From a virus, in the IMG/VR virus record IMGVR_UViG_3300032088_002153, positions 1 through 64,000 of that record: a stretch of 64,000 nt of DNA; one strand, 5' to 3'. The notes below the pieces were generated by a model. That model did no database searches, was not told where the DNA came from, and was given only the letters and a program-made list of their open reading frames with translations. This document shows, in pieces, positions 14,176-23,301 of the stretch. Within the stretch, counting starts at the first letter, position 1. Each line of letters begins with the position of its first letter. The position numbers were made by a program, and so were the translations under genes.

Positions 14176-14183
14176 TATAAATA
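14176..14183 (+). promoter_or_regulatory. T4-type late promoter, radical SAM side
   Basis: TATAAATA 23 bases before ATG 14206. Confidence 0.6.
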
Positions 14184-14189
14184 CATCTA

Positions 14190-14197
14190 TATTTATA
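14190..14197 (-). promoter_or_regulatory. T4-type late promoter, kinase side
   Basis: TATAAATA on the minus strand, 27 bases before the kinase-like start at 14163. Together with 14176-14183 it forms crossing divergent promoters. Confidence 0.6.
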
Positions 14198-14205
14198 ATG
14201 AAAGT

Positions 14206-15399
14206 ATGACAATGAAATGTATAGTTCCGGAAACCGGGATTACAATTAATCCTATTGGCGAAATGGTTATATGTTGTGCAGGTGACAACGTAGCGCTTTC
14301 GCATATCAAAGATGTGGATAACCTTACCGAGTTTTTTAATGGCGAAGTGTATGATAAACTTCGTTCTGACTTCAAAGAAAAGTCGTTTCCAAAACAATGT
14401 AACGTATGTTGGAGACATTGGGATGCAGGTCGTATTGCTAGGTTTGACTCATACAACCGATTTAGCTTTCCTACATATGAAGAAGATTTAGCGTCTGACG
14501 TTATTCCTATTAGATTTCTTGAGATCACAACAAGTAACATATGCAATCAAATGTGTGTCTCTTGTTCTGGTAAGTATTCTTCTAAGTGGTCGCCATATGA
14601 AAAAATGGCGGTTGAGTCTGGTCTAACATGGCGCAACGAAAACCACAAGTTCCATACCAAAATGTATAAAATGACTAAGGCTGATGTTGATAAGGTATTG
14701 GATATAGTTCCACACCTGCAGCATTTAACTATTAAGGGTGGTGAACCTTTTGCTGATCCTAATAACATAAAGATACTAAAAAAGTTAGCCGAAACTAATC
14801 CCGGCTGCAGGGTAGAGATATGCACAAACATGCAACTCGTAACTAACACAGTTATTGAAATATTGCATCAGATAAACGAAGTACATATTCAAGCAAGCAT
14901 TGACGGCATACATGAAATGTATGATTGGATACGTGGAGGTAACTTTAAGAAGACAGTAAACAACATTAAGAGATACCACGAACACTCTGGACGTAAGGTA
15001 GTTATTGTATCAACAGTATCTGTATATAATTGGATGCACCTTCCAGAACTTATCGACTATTGGAAAACTATTGAGGGCGTGGATAGAATTAGCATGGCTA
15101 ACCTTGTTACATTCCCTAAATATTGTAGTCCATGTTACCTAGACGAACACCACATAGAAGAAGGCAGAAACAAACTATTTGATTACTTAAAAGATTGGGA
15201 TAAAAAGTCAGACACTTATTATACGACAGACAACCTACATTTATCAGGCATGAATAATGTATTGAGTGTGGTACAAGGTGATGATGATATTAAACTAATA
15301 CAAAAACGAATGATACAATGGATCGACTTTTGTTTAGTCGCTCGTGAAAACAATGAAGATATATATGAGTTAGCACCATACTTAGAGGATTACAGATGA
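14206..15399 (+). CDS. Radical SAM enzyme with N-terminal twitch/SPASM-like segment
   Basis: A 397-residue radical SAM protein. The cluster motif ICNQMCVSC (CxxxCxxC) lies near residue 112, followed by TIKGGEPFADP (the GGE motif that contacts SAM) and ICTNMQ. Ahead of the core, residues 4-70 carry extra Cys (MKCIV, MVICCAGD, QCNVCWRH), an arrangement like a SPASM/twitch cluster domain placed at the N-terminus. Such enzymes modify peptides or sugars by radical chemistry. It overlaps the next radical SAM gene by four bases (ATGA). The substrate is unknown. Confidence 0.85.
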   Translation: MTMKCIVPETGITINPIGEMVICCAGDNVALSHIKDVDNLTEFFNGEVYDKLRSDFKEKSFPKQCNVCWRHWDAGRIARFDSYNRFSFPTYEEDLASDVIPIRFLEITTSNICNQMCVSCSGKYSSKWSPYEKMAVESGLTWRNENHKFHTKMYKMTKADVDKVLDIVPHLQHLTIKGGEPFADPNNIKILKKLAETNPGCRVEICTNMQLVTNTVIEILHQINEVHIQASIDGIHEMYDWIRGGNFKKTVNNIKRYHEHSGRKVVIVSTVSVYNWMHLPELIDYWKTIEGVDRISMANLVTFPKYCSPCYLDEHHIEEGRNKLFDYLKDWDKKSDTYYTTDNLHLSGMNNVLSVVQGDDDIKLIQKRMIQWIDFCLVARENNEDIYELAPYLEDYR

Positions 15400-16466
15400 G
15401 TTGGGATTTTTTTCAATCCAATAGAACAATACCATCTCAACATAAGATGGTTTCTTGTTATGCTCCATTTAATCATATGCGAATCCGTAGAAACGGAGAA
15501 ATGCACCCATGCTGTTTTTCAACACAAAAAACACGTTGGAAAAAAGATGAAGTTAGCCTAAAAGATTATTGGTTTGGAGAGTTAAACCAATCATATCAAG
15601 AAGCATTATTAGAAAATACTCTACACGACGGTTGCCAAAAAGTATGCGGTGCTAGAATAAATTCTAAAATAAAGCCGCCTATCAATGAATACGATCATAA
15701 TGTTGGTGACGATAGACTTAAACACGCATTATCATTATCTTATCCTAGAATTTTTGAGTTCGAAATATCAAATCTTTGCAACATGGCTTGTCCAATGTGT
15801 ATGGGTGAGTTAAGTTCAAAGCATATGTTAGGACGCGATAAAAACTTAAAAGTTTATGACCCAAACACATTTGACGATGATGAAAATTTACAATCGTTAC
15901 TAGAAGAATTTAAAGAATTTGTTCCACACCTTGATGAAATAAGATTTGTTGGTGGAGAACCTTTTTCGCACAAAGCGTTATATAAACTATGTAGTATGAT
16001 TGCTAAAATTAATCCTAGTATGCGTATTCAAGTGTGTACTAATGGAAGTGTGTTTAATAAAAAAGTTCTTAAAATATGTAATGAAAATAATTTAAAGTTA
16101 ACCATATCTGTTGATACAGTTGTTCCAAAAGAATATAGCCAGATTAGAATTGGTGGTAATTATGAAGAGACTTATAATAATGTGAAGAGATTTGGCGAAC
16201 GTTGCAAAGTTACAGTAAACGCGACTCTTATGTCTATAAACGCATTGAATATAGACAAGTTATTTGAATATGCTATGGAAAATGAATATGGTGTTTTCAT
16301 AAACACTTATGATAGATCAGGCAGAAGTCATACTGAAGATTGGAGCATAAGTACAATGAAAATGGTTGACAGGCAAGCTTCAGTTGACAGGCTTACTGCT
16401 TTATTGGGTGATGAAAATTATAAGAGACACTATGAAGAAATTAGAAAGATTATTAATTTGTTATGA
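15396..16466 (+). CDS. Second radical SAM enzyme, N-terminal SPASM-like cysteines
   Basis: A 356-residue relative of the preceding enzyme. The radical SAM motif LCNMACPMC lies near residue 128, followed by FVGGEPFSH and VCTNGS. The N-terminus again holds additional Cys (VSCYAPFNHM, MHPCCFST, CQKVCGAR). Both genes share the same layout, so they look like an old duplication that split in function. It is coupled to the glycosyltransferase behind it by ATGA. The IscA-type carrier at 2984 might supply its clusters. Confidence 0.85.
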   Translation: MSWDFFQSNRTIPSQHKMVSCYAPFNHMRIRRNGEMHPCCFSTQKTRWKKDEVSLKDYWFGELNQSYQEALLENTLHDGCQKVCGARINSKIKPPINEYDHNVGDDRLKHALSLSYPRIFEFEISNLCNMACPMCMGELSSKHMLGRDKNLKVYDPNTFDDDENLQSLLEEFKEFVPHLDEIRFVGGEPFSHKALYKLCSMIAKINPSMRIQVCTNGSVFNKKVLKICNENNLKLTISVDTVVPKEYSQIRIGGNYEETYNNVKRFGERCKVTVNATLMSINALNIDKLFEYAMENEYGVFINTYDRSGRSHTEDWSISTMKMVDRQASVDRLTALLGDENYKRHYEEIRKIINLL

Positions 16467-17071
16467 AACCAGATAATATAATATTCGTAAAGCATGGTGA
16501 TAAGTATACTGCCGAACATGTCAATAGATTAAGAGATCAGCTTAGAGAATATTACCCTAAGGCTCAATACCTGTGTTATACAGAAGATCCGTCTGGCGTT
16601 GAAATCGAAAAAATTCCATGTTTTAAAAAACCAACACTCAGATTTTGGTGGAATAAACTTGCAATGTTTAGTGCAGACTTTCCTGTAGAAGGTAAGTGTT
16701 TATTTTTTGATTTAGATATGGATATTAAAGAAGATCCATCGACATTTTTAAAATGGGACGGATTAACAATACTTAAAGATTATTGGAAAGACGATTTGTA
16801 CATGGCCGCGCATGCTTATGATGTTCACATAAATAGTTCTGTGATCACGTGGACTGCTGGAGAACAGACGCACATATGGGATCACTTCTTATCTAACAAA
16901 GATTACTTCATGCGTAAGTATAAAGGTATAGATAGATTTTTAGTCCACGAAGGATTAGAGTTTAATACCTTTGAGCATGGTTTAGTAAACAGTGTCGCTA
17001 ATGAATTTAGGAATGCACCAATTGATATGTATAATGGAATGAAATATGAGCTACCTAGAAACAATCTATAA
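16463..17071 (+). CDS. Glycosyltransferase-like protein, 202 aa
   Basis: A small GT-A-type protein. IIFVKHGDKYTAEHVNRL is the nucleotide-side strand and helix, RFWWNKLAMFSA and CLFFDLDMDIKED (DxD-type acidic motif near residues 80-90) fit metal and sugar-nucleotide binding. It is coupled by overlap to the radical SAM gene before it and overlaps the next gene by 26 bases. It likely transfers a sugar in the same pathway as its neighbours. Specificity cannot be read. Confidence 0.68.
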   Translation: MKPDNIIFVKHGDKYTAEHVNRLRDQLREYYPKAQYLCYTEDPSGVEIEKIPCFKKPTLRFWWNKLAMFSADFPVEGKCLFFDLDMDIKEDPSTFLKWDGLTILKDYWKDDLYMAAHAYDVHINSSVITWTAGEQTHIWDHFLSNKDYFMRKYKGIDRFLVHEGLEFNTFEHGLVNSVANEFRNAPIDMYNGMKYELPRNNL

Positions 17072-17711
17072 AAATGCATTAAACGAATGTGAAAATATTT
17101 ACAGAGAATCACAGTACAATAAAGACGTAGATTTATATAGAAGCTACGACATTATGAACTCTGTCAACGAAACACAGTTGAAAAGCAAGCAATGGCTTGT
17201 TGACACCCTAGTACCTTTTCTTACAGACAAACAATTTAGATGGTGTCCACTGCAAGATATTATTATTCTTGGCGGGTGGTATGGCATGAATGGAATGTTG
17301 CTTCGCCAAAAGATCGACAACGATATTAATATATGGAACGTTGATACAGACCCACTATGTTTAAAATATTCATATGCACTACAGGCTGGCAACGATGATT
17401 ACAAAAACAATCATTCAATTACTGATGATGCTTTAGACTATTTTTTTACTAGGTCCGATGCATATCAACTTATTATTAATACAAGCTGTGAGCATATGGA
17501 ACCAGATGATATACGTTTAATCCTTGGTGCTAAGACACGAGAAACTGTGATTTGTTTTCAAAGCAATAATTACCATTCTATCCAAAGTCATATCAATACA
17601 CACAATAGCCTAGATGAGTTTGTTGAGTCGCTAGACTTAGCTGGTGTTTTGTGGAAGGGTGAAATGCAAGTTAATGAGGAATGCACACGTTATATGGTGA
17701 TAGGCGTATGA
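17046..17711 (+). CDS. SAM-dependent methyltransferase-like protein
   Basis: A 221-residue protein with class I methyltransferase features: IIILGGWYGMNGMLL near residues 76-90 (glycine-rich SAM loop) and IWNVDTDPLCL (acidic residue after strand 2). LIINTSCEHME follows at the expected motif IV position. The helical N-terminus precedes the Rossmann core. It overlaps genes on both sides. Likely it methylates a product of the neighbouring radical SAM or glycosyl transfer steps; substrate unknown. Confidence 0.65.
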   Translation: MSYLETIYKNALNECENIYRESQYNKDVDLYRSYDIMNSVNETQLKSKQWLVDTLVPFLTDKQFRWCPLQDIIILGGWYGMNGMLLRQKIDNDINIWNVDTDPLCLKYSYALQAGNDDYKNNHSITDDALDYFFTRSDAYQLIINTSCEHMEPDDIRLILGAKTRETVICFQSNNYHSIQSHINTHNSLDEFVESLDLAGVLWKGEMQVNEECTRYMVIGV

Positions 17712-19423
17712 AGAGAGTTATTTTCACAACATATGACGATATAAAAAAAGAGAACGACCAGTGGGGAATGAATTATTACGCTACTGAGTCTATTAATGAA
17801 TATTTTGATAGGTTAATCTCAAACAAAGAAGAGTATGCCAACAGTCTAATCAATGTTGAGTTTAAGTTTTATCACAATACGATGAAAGACTTTAATGTTG
17901 ACACTGAACTAGAGTTTACAAAGGCTAATATATACAAACACCATATTATGGCAGAGTTAGCTGAAGAGTTTGACGAAGTTATGTATGTAGATATGGATGT
18001 TGTTTTCAATACGGAAAAGAACGTGTTTGATGAATTGGATTTGAGTAAAGGCATTCACATCCAAGTACAGACACACGAAGTTACAAGCAAGGACATTGAA
18101 GGTGTTATGTTTGAAAATATCGGAAACCGTTCTCCTACATTGAAATACCACATCACAAAAGATTTATTAAATGGTAAAGATAACCACGTAATGAATACTG
18201 GTATTATGATCGCCAAGTCTGAGCATATCAAGAAAATTAAATACATTGAAAGACTTCCTAGCATCATAAAAAGAATACAAGATATGCGAGTTTCTGGAGT
18301 AAGCAATGATGAATACAAATTTCTTAGAATGTATTACTACCCAAACAACGAAAGCATTTTTTCGTATATCATGGAAAGTACAGACATTCCTTATGAGATT
18401 ATGGATGAGAGATGGCACAAGATCATCAAAGATACCCCGCAACCATTGGATTGGGATAACATTGAGATTGCGCATTTCATAGGTAAAAAGTTTAGCACGT
18501 TCTTCCAAGATAAGACAAAGTTAATATATTCTATTTACATTGAAATACCCGATGAACACTTAGATAATCCAAGAGGACCTAAAGACGATCCTGTAAACAA
18601 AAGCAAGCGAACTAAAGAAAGGCTGGCTGCATATAAAGATAAGCTGTACGACAACCATCTTGAATATGCACATGCTCAAAAGGCAACTTATATTCACTTT
18701 GGCAGAGATGATAGATACGAAAAGTTTCGTGCTAGGTTTCCCGATTTGTCAGAATATGATATAATCAATTTATATAAGGTATATCTTTTAGATTACATGA
18801 CGCACTATTATGATTTAGTATTGTACGTGGACTTTGATGTTTGGTTTGATAAATTCGAAGTTAACACCTTTGATTGGTTAATGGGTGAGCATCTGCTTTG
18901 TTGTGATGCAGCTAACGCTGAAAATTCTGGCGTAAAACTTTGGGATGCATTATATCTTAAAAACTATGATAAAGACTTTAGGTCACCAGAAGCCAAGTAT
19001 TGGAACTGCCATGCAATGTTATCTGAAGAAGATGTTGAGCCTGACAATTATGTTTTCAATACAGGTATTATGATGGCAAGTAAAAAGGTTATGGAACAGT
19101 TAGATTACTTTTCTGATATAGATGAAACCCTTGCTATGATGAAAGAACTAAAGGAAGACTCCATATATCCACCACAAGTGCAAGAATCATTTGGGTACGA
19201 CAATGAAACAATCATGGCGTACAAAGTTAAAATGAATAATGTGTTTGTGCAAAGATTATCTCAGACGTGGCATCTTAAACATATGAGCGAAAAAATTCAA
19301 GCGTTTGATAAAAATACAAATGAATATGAAATTAGTAAACAAAAACTAAAAGCAGAAATGGCTGAACACAATACAGTAATGGTTCACATGATTTCTAAGA
19401 ACTTTGGATTACTGGTCGAGTAA
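17708..19423 (+). CDS. Tandem two-domain glycosyltransferase
   Basis: The start at 17708 (MKRVIFTTYDD) is set by the ATGA overlap with the previous stop. The 571-residue product contains two similar halves. The first has MYVDMDVVFNTEKN and MNTGIMIAKS; the second has LYVDFDVWFDKFEV and FNTGIMMASK. Each has a DxD-type motif followed by a downstream NTGIM motif, and each ends with a WHK/WHL plus HFIGK/HMISK segment. This is an internal duplication of a GT-A glycosyltransferase. It may add two sugars in turn. It overlaps the end of a minus-strand oxygenase gene by 29 bases. Confidence 0.72.
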   Translation: MKRVIFTTYDDIKKENDQWGMNYYATESINEYFDRLISNKEEYANSLINVEFKFYHNTMKDFNVDTELEFTKANIYKHHIMAELAEEFDEVMYVDMDVVFNTEKNVFDELDLSKGIHIQVQTHEVTSKDIEGVMFENIGNRSPTLKYHITKDLLNGKDNHVMNTGIMIAKSEHIKKIKYIERLPSIIKRIQDMRVSGVSNDEYKFLRMYYYPNNESIFSYIMESTDIPYEIMDERWHKIIKDTPQPLDWDNIEIAHFIGKKFSTFFQDKTKLIYSIYIEIPDEHLDNPRGPKDDPVNKSKRTKERLAAYKDKLYDNHLEYAHAQKATYIHFGRDDRYEKFRARFPDLSEYDIINLYKVYLLDYMTHYYDLVLYVDFDVWFDKFEVNTFDWLMGEHLLCCDAANAENSGVKLWDALYLKNYDKDFRSPEAKYWNCHAMLSEEDVEPDNYVFNTGIMMASKKVMEQLDYFSDIDETLAMMKELKEDSIYPPQVQESFGYDNETIMAYKVKMNNVFVQRLSQTWHLKHMSEKIQAFDKNTNEYEISKQKLKAEMAEHNTVMVHMISKNFGLLVE

Positions 19424-20267
19424 GTGGACTCCAAGGAGTATAATGTCCTTTTATACTATTCTTATAACTATCATCCTGCTTCATAAGATGTAATGTTAAA
19501 CCAATCTTAGAACCCTCAAATTCGGTTGGCGCATGCAGCACTGATGTATCTTGTACGATTGCATGGCAATGTTCCCACGGAAATATATTTTCAATACTTA
19601 ACCCATCGTATACAGATAAAGGAATATGTTTAGGCATGATTTCTTTCAACTTATGTACGTCTCTATTACCAACATCAATATTATCCACTCCATAATATGA
19701 GTAGTTCATATGCTTAATCACGTTATGGTAATTTGCAAAGGAAGCTATTTCCCTTCCCTTCATAAACATAGTTGCATGTCCACGATACCTTTGATGGAAC
19801 GTTACATAAGTGCCGGGACCATTAATTTCTAGTGGTATAATAATATCTTTGTATGGTCTGTAACCATCTAAGTGCGTAACGGCGTCGGTATGTAAACCAT
19901 ATGGCTTTACAGCTTTAAACATTTGATCGCCAACACTCATAGGATCATCGCCAGCTATATCCGAATAGAATATTGTATCCTCACCAAACTCTTCATATAT
20001 TTTTGGTCTGATAATATCTGATATTTCTTTGATAAGCATTGGATATACTATTCTATAAATATGTTCGTTAATTATTTCGCCATTTGTATTAAAGTGGTAA
20101 TCCCATGCACATAGTAATTGTTCTCTTTCCGTGTCTGTTATGAAATCATGAATTACATAGGAAGGCTCGTTTTGATCTTTGAACATCTTAACGTTTGGGT
20201 TATGTATAATGTCCATAGTTCTGAGTTCATCATCAGAAAAAGGTCTATCAGTTCTGTATATATTCAT
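19395..20267 (-). CDS. Fe(II)/2-oxoglutarate oxygenase-like protein, 290 aa
   Basis: Iron site HTD (YGLHTDAVTHL, near residue 125) and distal His and Arg/Lys region VLHAPTEFEGSKIGLTLHL fit a 2OG-Fe(II) hydroxylase of the double-stranded beta-helix fold. Strands such as DIIIPLEINGPGTYVTF lie between. It is the last gene of a minus-strand run of similar enzymes and ends inside the convergent tandem glycosyltransferase. Substrate may be protein, lipid or sugar. Confidence 0.75.
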   Translation of the reverse strand: MNIYRTDRPFSDDELRTMDIIHNPNVKMFKDQNEPSYVIHDFITDTEREQLLCAWDYHFNTNGEIINEHIYRIVYPMLIKEISDIIRPKIYEEFGEDTIFYSDIAGDDPMSVGDQMFKAVKPYGLHTDAVTHLDGYRPYKDIIIPLEINGPGTYVTFHQRYRGHATMFMKGREIASFANYHNVIKHMNYSYYGVDNIDVGNRDVHKLKEIMPKHIPLSVYDGLSIENIFPWEHCHAIVQDTSVLHAPTEFEGSKIGLTLHLMKQDDSYKNSIKGHYTPWSPLTRPVIQSS

Positions 20268-20727
20268 TAGGTATTGCCTCTATTACTTCTTGCCAAGTTT
20301 CTCTCATTACAAATTTCATCTGCAGCCTTTCATACGGTACTGGGTCAACCCAATGTCTTATATCGCCATTGTTAATTGCCATTGCTTCGTAAGGTACGTT
20401 GCCTACACCTTCAATACCTATAACTGGCGTTTGATCCATTAAGTTTATTTGTATAGATGTAACATGATCTTCATCATAGTGTATAGGTATGTCGTTATTA
20501 GTTTCTAACCAATAAAACCTTGGTCTATTATCAAACTGTTGAATATTCAAAGCCTCTGCTACTTCATTTATATTAGGGTCCTCACCTTGTTGCGGATAAG
20601 TCTGCCACCATTTATCTACTTGGTCAAACTGTTTCCACTGATACCAGCGTCCGGTATTTCGCCATGCCTCTGCTACTTCTCTAAAGCGCGGTTTATCTAT
20701 TTTAAAGTTAAGATGTAGTAAATTCAT
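20248..20727 (-). CDS. Fe(II)/2OG oxygenase-like protein, 159 aa
   Basis: HxD-type site in IPIHYDEDHVTSIQINL and a distal His in NNGDIRHWVDPVPYERLQMKFV (with Arg for 2OG) give a minimal oxygenase core. The length, under 170 residues, fits the small aspartyl/asparaginyl hydroxylase-like group common in marine myoviruses. It overlaps its neighbours by 20 bases on each side. Confidence 0.68.
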   Translation of the reverse strand: MNLLHLNFKIDKPRFREVAEAWRNTGRWYQWKQFDQVDKWWQTYPQQGEDPNINEVAEALNIQQFDNRPRFYWLETNNDIPIHYDEDHVTSIQINLMDQTPVIGIEGVGNVPYEAMAINNGDIRHWVDPVPYERLQMKFVMRETWQEVIEAIPNEYIQN

Positions 20728-21151
20728 ATTCAGATAATTCGTTAAAAATTTCTATTGCTTCATTAATTGGTTCTTGGAATGATATATTGATACTATACCT
20801 AGTATGTTCGTTATTAAATACAGCATGCCTAGATTGAGTATTCAACAACATTACACCACTAAACGTTTCATCCTCAAAAGAGCAGGGTGCATAATGGCCA
20901 GATAGCGGATAGCTTAGTGCAGCGTTTCGTTTACCATCAACATGCCAATCCATAACGTCGTGTGGTTCTAACTTTATGAGTGCAACATTACGATTTGCAA
21001 ATTTTAATCCTGTTTGATAATAATACATTCCCATACGATTACCTGATACTGTGGATTGATATGGTGTCCACTCTTTAACACTTTCAGCCATGTTTAAAAA
21101 ATCGTTGTGACGCTCTTCCGATAAAAACCGTGGCAATTCATAATAATTCAT
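20708..21151 (-). CDS. Fe(II)/2OG oxygenase-like protein, 147 aa
   Basis: MDWHVDGKRNAALSYPL holds the HxD pair and TQSRHAVFNNEHTRYSINISF the distal His and Arg, the order seen in aspartyl beta-hydroxylase-type domains. No signal peptide. Coupled to the next gene upstream by ATGA. Another member of the minus-strand oxygenase run. Confidence 0.72.
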   Translation of the reverse strand: MNYYELPRFLSEERHNDFLNMAESVKEWTPYQSTVSGNRMGMYYYQTGLKFANRNVALIKLEPHDVMDWHVDGKRNAALSYPLSGHYAPCSFEDETFSGVMLLNTQSRHAVFNNEHTRYSINISFQEPINEAIEIFNELSEYEFTTS

Positions 21152-21867
21152 TTGTAAAATCCTTTAAATATTCTAAATATTTCTTGGTGACCTTTTGCAT
21201 TAGGGTGTCTATCTTGTTTGCTAATCATACAATCCCCTTGCATTAATTCTTCAAAACAACAACCGCCATATTGCCAGTGAAAAGGCCAACCAAACATATT
21301 GCCTTTTCTCTTGTGTATCATATTAAAGTAATTAGAGTCTAACATATCATATACATCTTTGTTTTCAACAAGTGGATATATCATTTGAAACACAATAAGT
21401 TCTATATTTTTGTGTGAACATAAATCCATTAATACATATAATTGAAATAGAGTTTCTTCTACAAGGCATTTTTTAGTATTATCATCAAATGGAATAATAT
21501 TAAAATAATCGTCGTGTCTATTTGTCCATTTTTGATGTTTGGCTTTTTGTTCTTCAGACACGTCATTATCCCATACAACATTTTTGTTTGTGTTTGGATT
21601 AAAACGATTGTCACCGGGAGTAGAAAATCTATACCACTGAGATAAGGCTATAATACATCTAGTAGTATTACATGTATATATTTGTTTTATTGCTCTCTTT
21701 ATTATTTCTACATTACCGAGAGCATCTCCATAAACGTTAACAACGTCCCAGTCATAATAATCTTGTAATAACTCATCCCACTTTGGATATGATGTGTCGT
21801 AGCTGGGGTGGATCCTTGGAAAATAATTTCTGTTAGACCAACTGCAGCCAGACAGTATTGTTTTCAT
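21148..21867 (-). CDS. SGNH-hydrolase-like protein
   Basis: A 239-residue protein with an N-terminal ILSGCSWSNRNYF (possible GDS-type block with Ser) and a C-terminal DRHPNAKGHQEIF, which gives Asp and His in the SGNH block V spacing. CIIALSQWYRF fits a middle block. SGNH enzymes remove or add acyl groups on glycans and lipids. It is in the middle of the oxygenase run, coupled by overlaps on both sides. Confidence 0.6.
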   Translation of the reverse strand: MKTILSGCSWSNRNYFPRIHPSYDTSYPKWDELLQDYYDWDVVNVYGDALGNVEIIKRAIKQIYTCNTTRCIIALSQWYRFSTPGDNRFNPNTNKNVVWDNDVSEEQKAKHQKWTNRHDDYFNIIPFDDNTKKCLVEETLFQLYVLMDLCSHKNIELIVFQMIYPLVENKDVYDMLDSNYFNMIHKRKGNMFGWPFHWQYGGCCFEELMQGDCMISKQDRHPNAKGHQEIFRIFKGFYK

Positions 21868-22358
21868 AACATAGTGCCGACGATATGAGTTCGAGATGAT
21901 GTAGAAGCATTAACAAATGTGTGAATGTTTGTTGTGTCTACCTCATAAACACTGCCATCTGCCGGCAGCCTAAAGATTTCATCGTTCATAACAAAGAAGT
22001 TATTATCGTTGGTTTCAATTGGTATATGTATTCTTTTAGTAAAGTCTTTGTGATAAGTATAACATGTTTTACCATTCAATATCATAACCCTACTATATGC
22101 CAGATTGTATTTTCCTAACAAAGAGTTGATATATGGCAATGCAAAATGAAACTCAACCAAGTCTTTGGCTGTTACTTTCGTTTGTCTTTCCCAAGCGTTA
22201 GTTTGGTTTGTTGCAGGTACTATATGTTTAAATACACTATCTTCAACACGTTCACCTTGAAGTGCGTAAGTCGTTTCATGGTGAATAAGAGATAACTCAC
22301 TCTTAATTTTTTCGAGATCAACTGTATCAATTACTCTATAATAAGATTGTCTATCCAT
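21864..22358 (-). CDS. Fe(II)/2OG oxygenase-like protein, 164 aa
   Basis: The pair in YTYHKDFTKRIHIPIETND (His-x-Asp) and the distal site in TNIHTFVNASTSSRTHIVG (His, later Arg) fit the aspartyl/asparaginyl hydroxylase-like group. It overlaps the following gene by four bases and the upstream one by 28. Confidence 0.72.
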   Translation of the reverse strand: MDRQSYYRVIDTVDLEKIKSELSLIHHETTYALQGERVEDSVFKHIVPATNQTNAWERQTKVTAKDLVEFHFALPYINSLLGKYNLAYSRVMILNGKTCYTYHKDFTKRIHIPIETNDNNFFVMNDEIFRLPADGSVYEVDTTNIHTFVNASTSSRTHIVGTML

Positions 22359-22795
22359 GCTTGTTCGCTCACTGTAAAATCATTTGGATGGTTAATTGTT
22401 ATAGCGGTTTGTGTACCCGTAATTCCAGAAACGGAATTTTTAACGTGCGAGTCAATAAGATACCATTCTCCTGCTACCGCTGTAATAGAAGACGTAACAT
22501 TATCGTCAGCATCGTGAGCATGTAATATTGTGCCTACAGGATCAATAATATATAATATTCTCCAACGCGACTCCGTTGTAAAAATTCTACTATTTTTAGT
22601 CGAGTCTGACTCCTGATAACGAGTGTGTGAGTTATTTAAAATCTCTTCTAATATTTGTTCGTCTACTAAAGTTGATGTTGCGTCTGCAAGAGTCCAAGCA
22701 GTGTAATTGATAATTGAACTATCGTATTCAATTTCTAGTGCGTTGTGGATTGGCGAAGGCATTGTCAACTGTGGTAAGTTTAGTTTTTTAATCAT
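22331..22795 (-). CDS. Unknown protein in the oxygenase run, perhaps cupin-like
   Basis: A 154-residue protein. ILHAHDADDNVTSSI could carry a His/Asp metal site, followed by beta strands GEWYLIDSHVKNSVSGI. A clear distal His-Arg pair is missing, so I do not assign it to the oxygenases. It is coupled to neighbours by overlaps and probably belongs to the same pathway. Confidence 0.5.
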   Translation of the reverse strand: MIKKLNLPQLTMPSPIHNALEIEYDSSIINYTAWTLADATSTLVDEQILEEILNNSHTRYQESDSTKNSRIFTTESRWRILYIIDPVGTILHAHDADDNVTSSITAVAGEWYLIDSHVKNSVSGITGTQTAITINHPNDFTVSEQAWIDNLIIE

Positions 22796-23301
22796 TTTAG
22801 TTCTCCGAATGGAATGTCGTGTATCCCCATATGAAAGACGATACGTTCCTTTGTTGGCGATTTTACACCATGTGGTTTTTTTGTATTAAGTACAGTCATA
22901 GTGTCATATACTATGGAGTCTCTTGTATTCCCATCATCAACATATAATTCGCCAGTATTTTCAGTTACAGGTATCAGTACTGAGCAATGGCTCTTAACAT
23001 CAACATGAACTGGCAACTCTCCACCTTCTAATACTCTAAAAAAGTTGCAGCGGAATTCTTGTGGTCTTATTTCAAATGTATTCCATATTTTTTTAATCAA
23101 CCTAAGAAGTGGTCTATTAAAATTGTGTATCTCTTGGACAAAGAACTTATTCATTTCTTTACCACCTGTTGCATCACTAACATATTCTGAATATAGTTTA
23201 TTACTATCAGTCCATTCGCCAGTTATATAATTTTCCCAAAAAATTGGGTCAACCTTATAATCAGTTTTTATAAACGAATCATTTATCCATGTTTTATCCA
23301 T
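22792..23301 (-). CDS. Fe(II)/2OG oxygenase-like protein, about 169 aa
   Basis: The start at 23301 (MDKTWINDSF) lies just inside the end of the previous gene; an upstream in-frame start at 23319 is possible. HVDVKSHCSVLIPVTENTG gives HxD and a strand, and KKPHGVKSPTKERIVFHMGI gives the distal His and Arg. Typical of the marine phage hydroxylases in this run. Confidence 0.7.
   Translation of the reverse strand: MDKTWINDSFIKTDYKVDPIFWENYITGEWTDSNKLYSEYVSDATGGKEMNKFFVQEIHNFNRPLLRLIKKIWNTFEIRPQEFRCNFFRVLEGGELPVHVDVKSHCSVLIPVTENTGELYVDDGNTRDSIVYDTMTVLNTKKPHGVKSPTKERIVFHMGIHDIPFGELK

Noticed and set aside
17872-18508. Several minus-strand frames under the tandem glycosyltransferase
   Set aside because: They are shadows of the plus-strand gene, with no start signals, and overlap each other.
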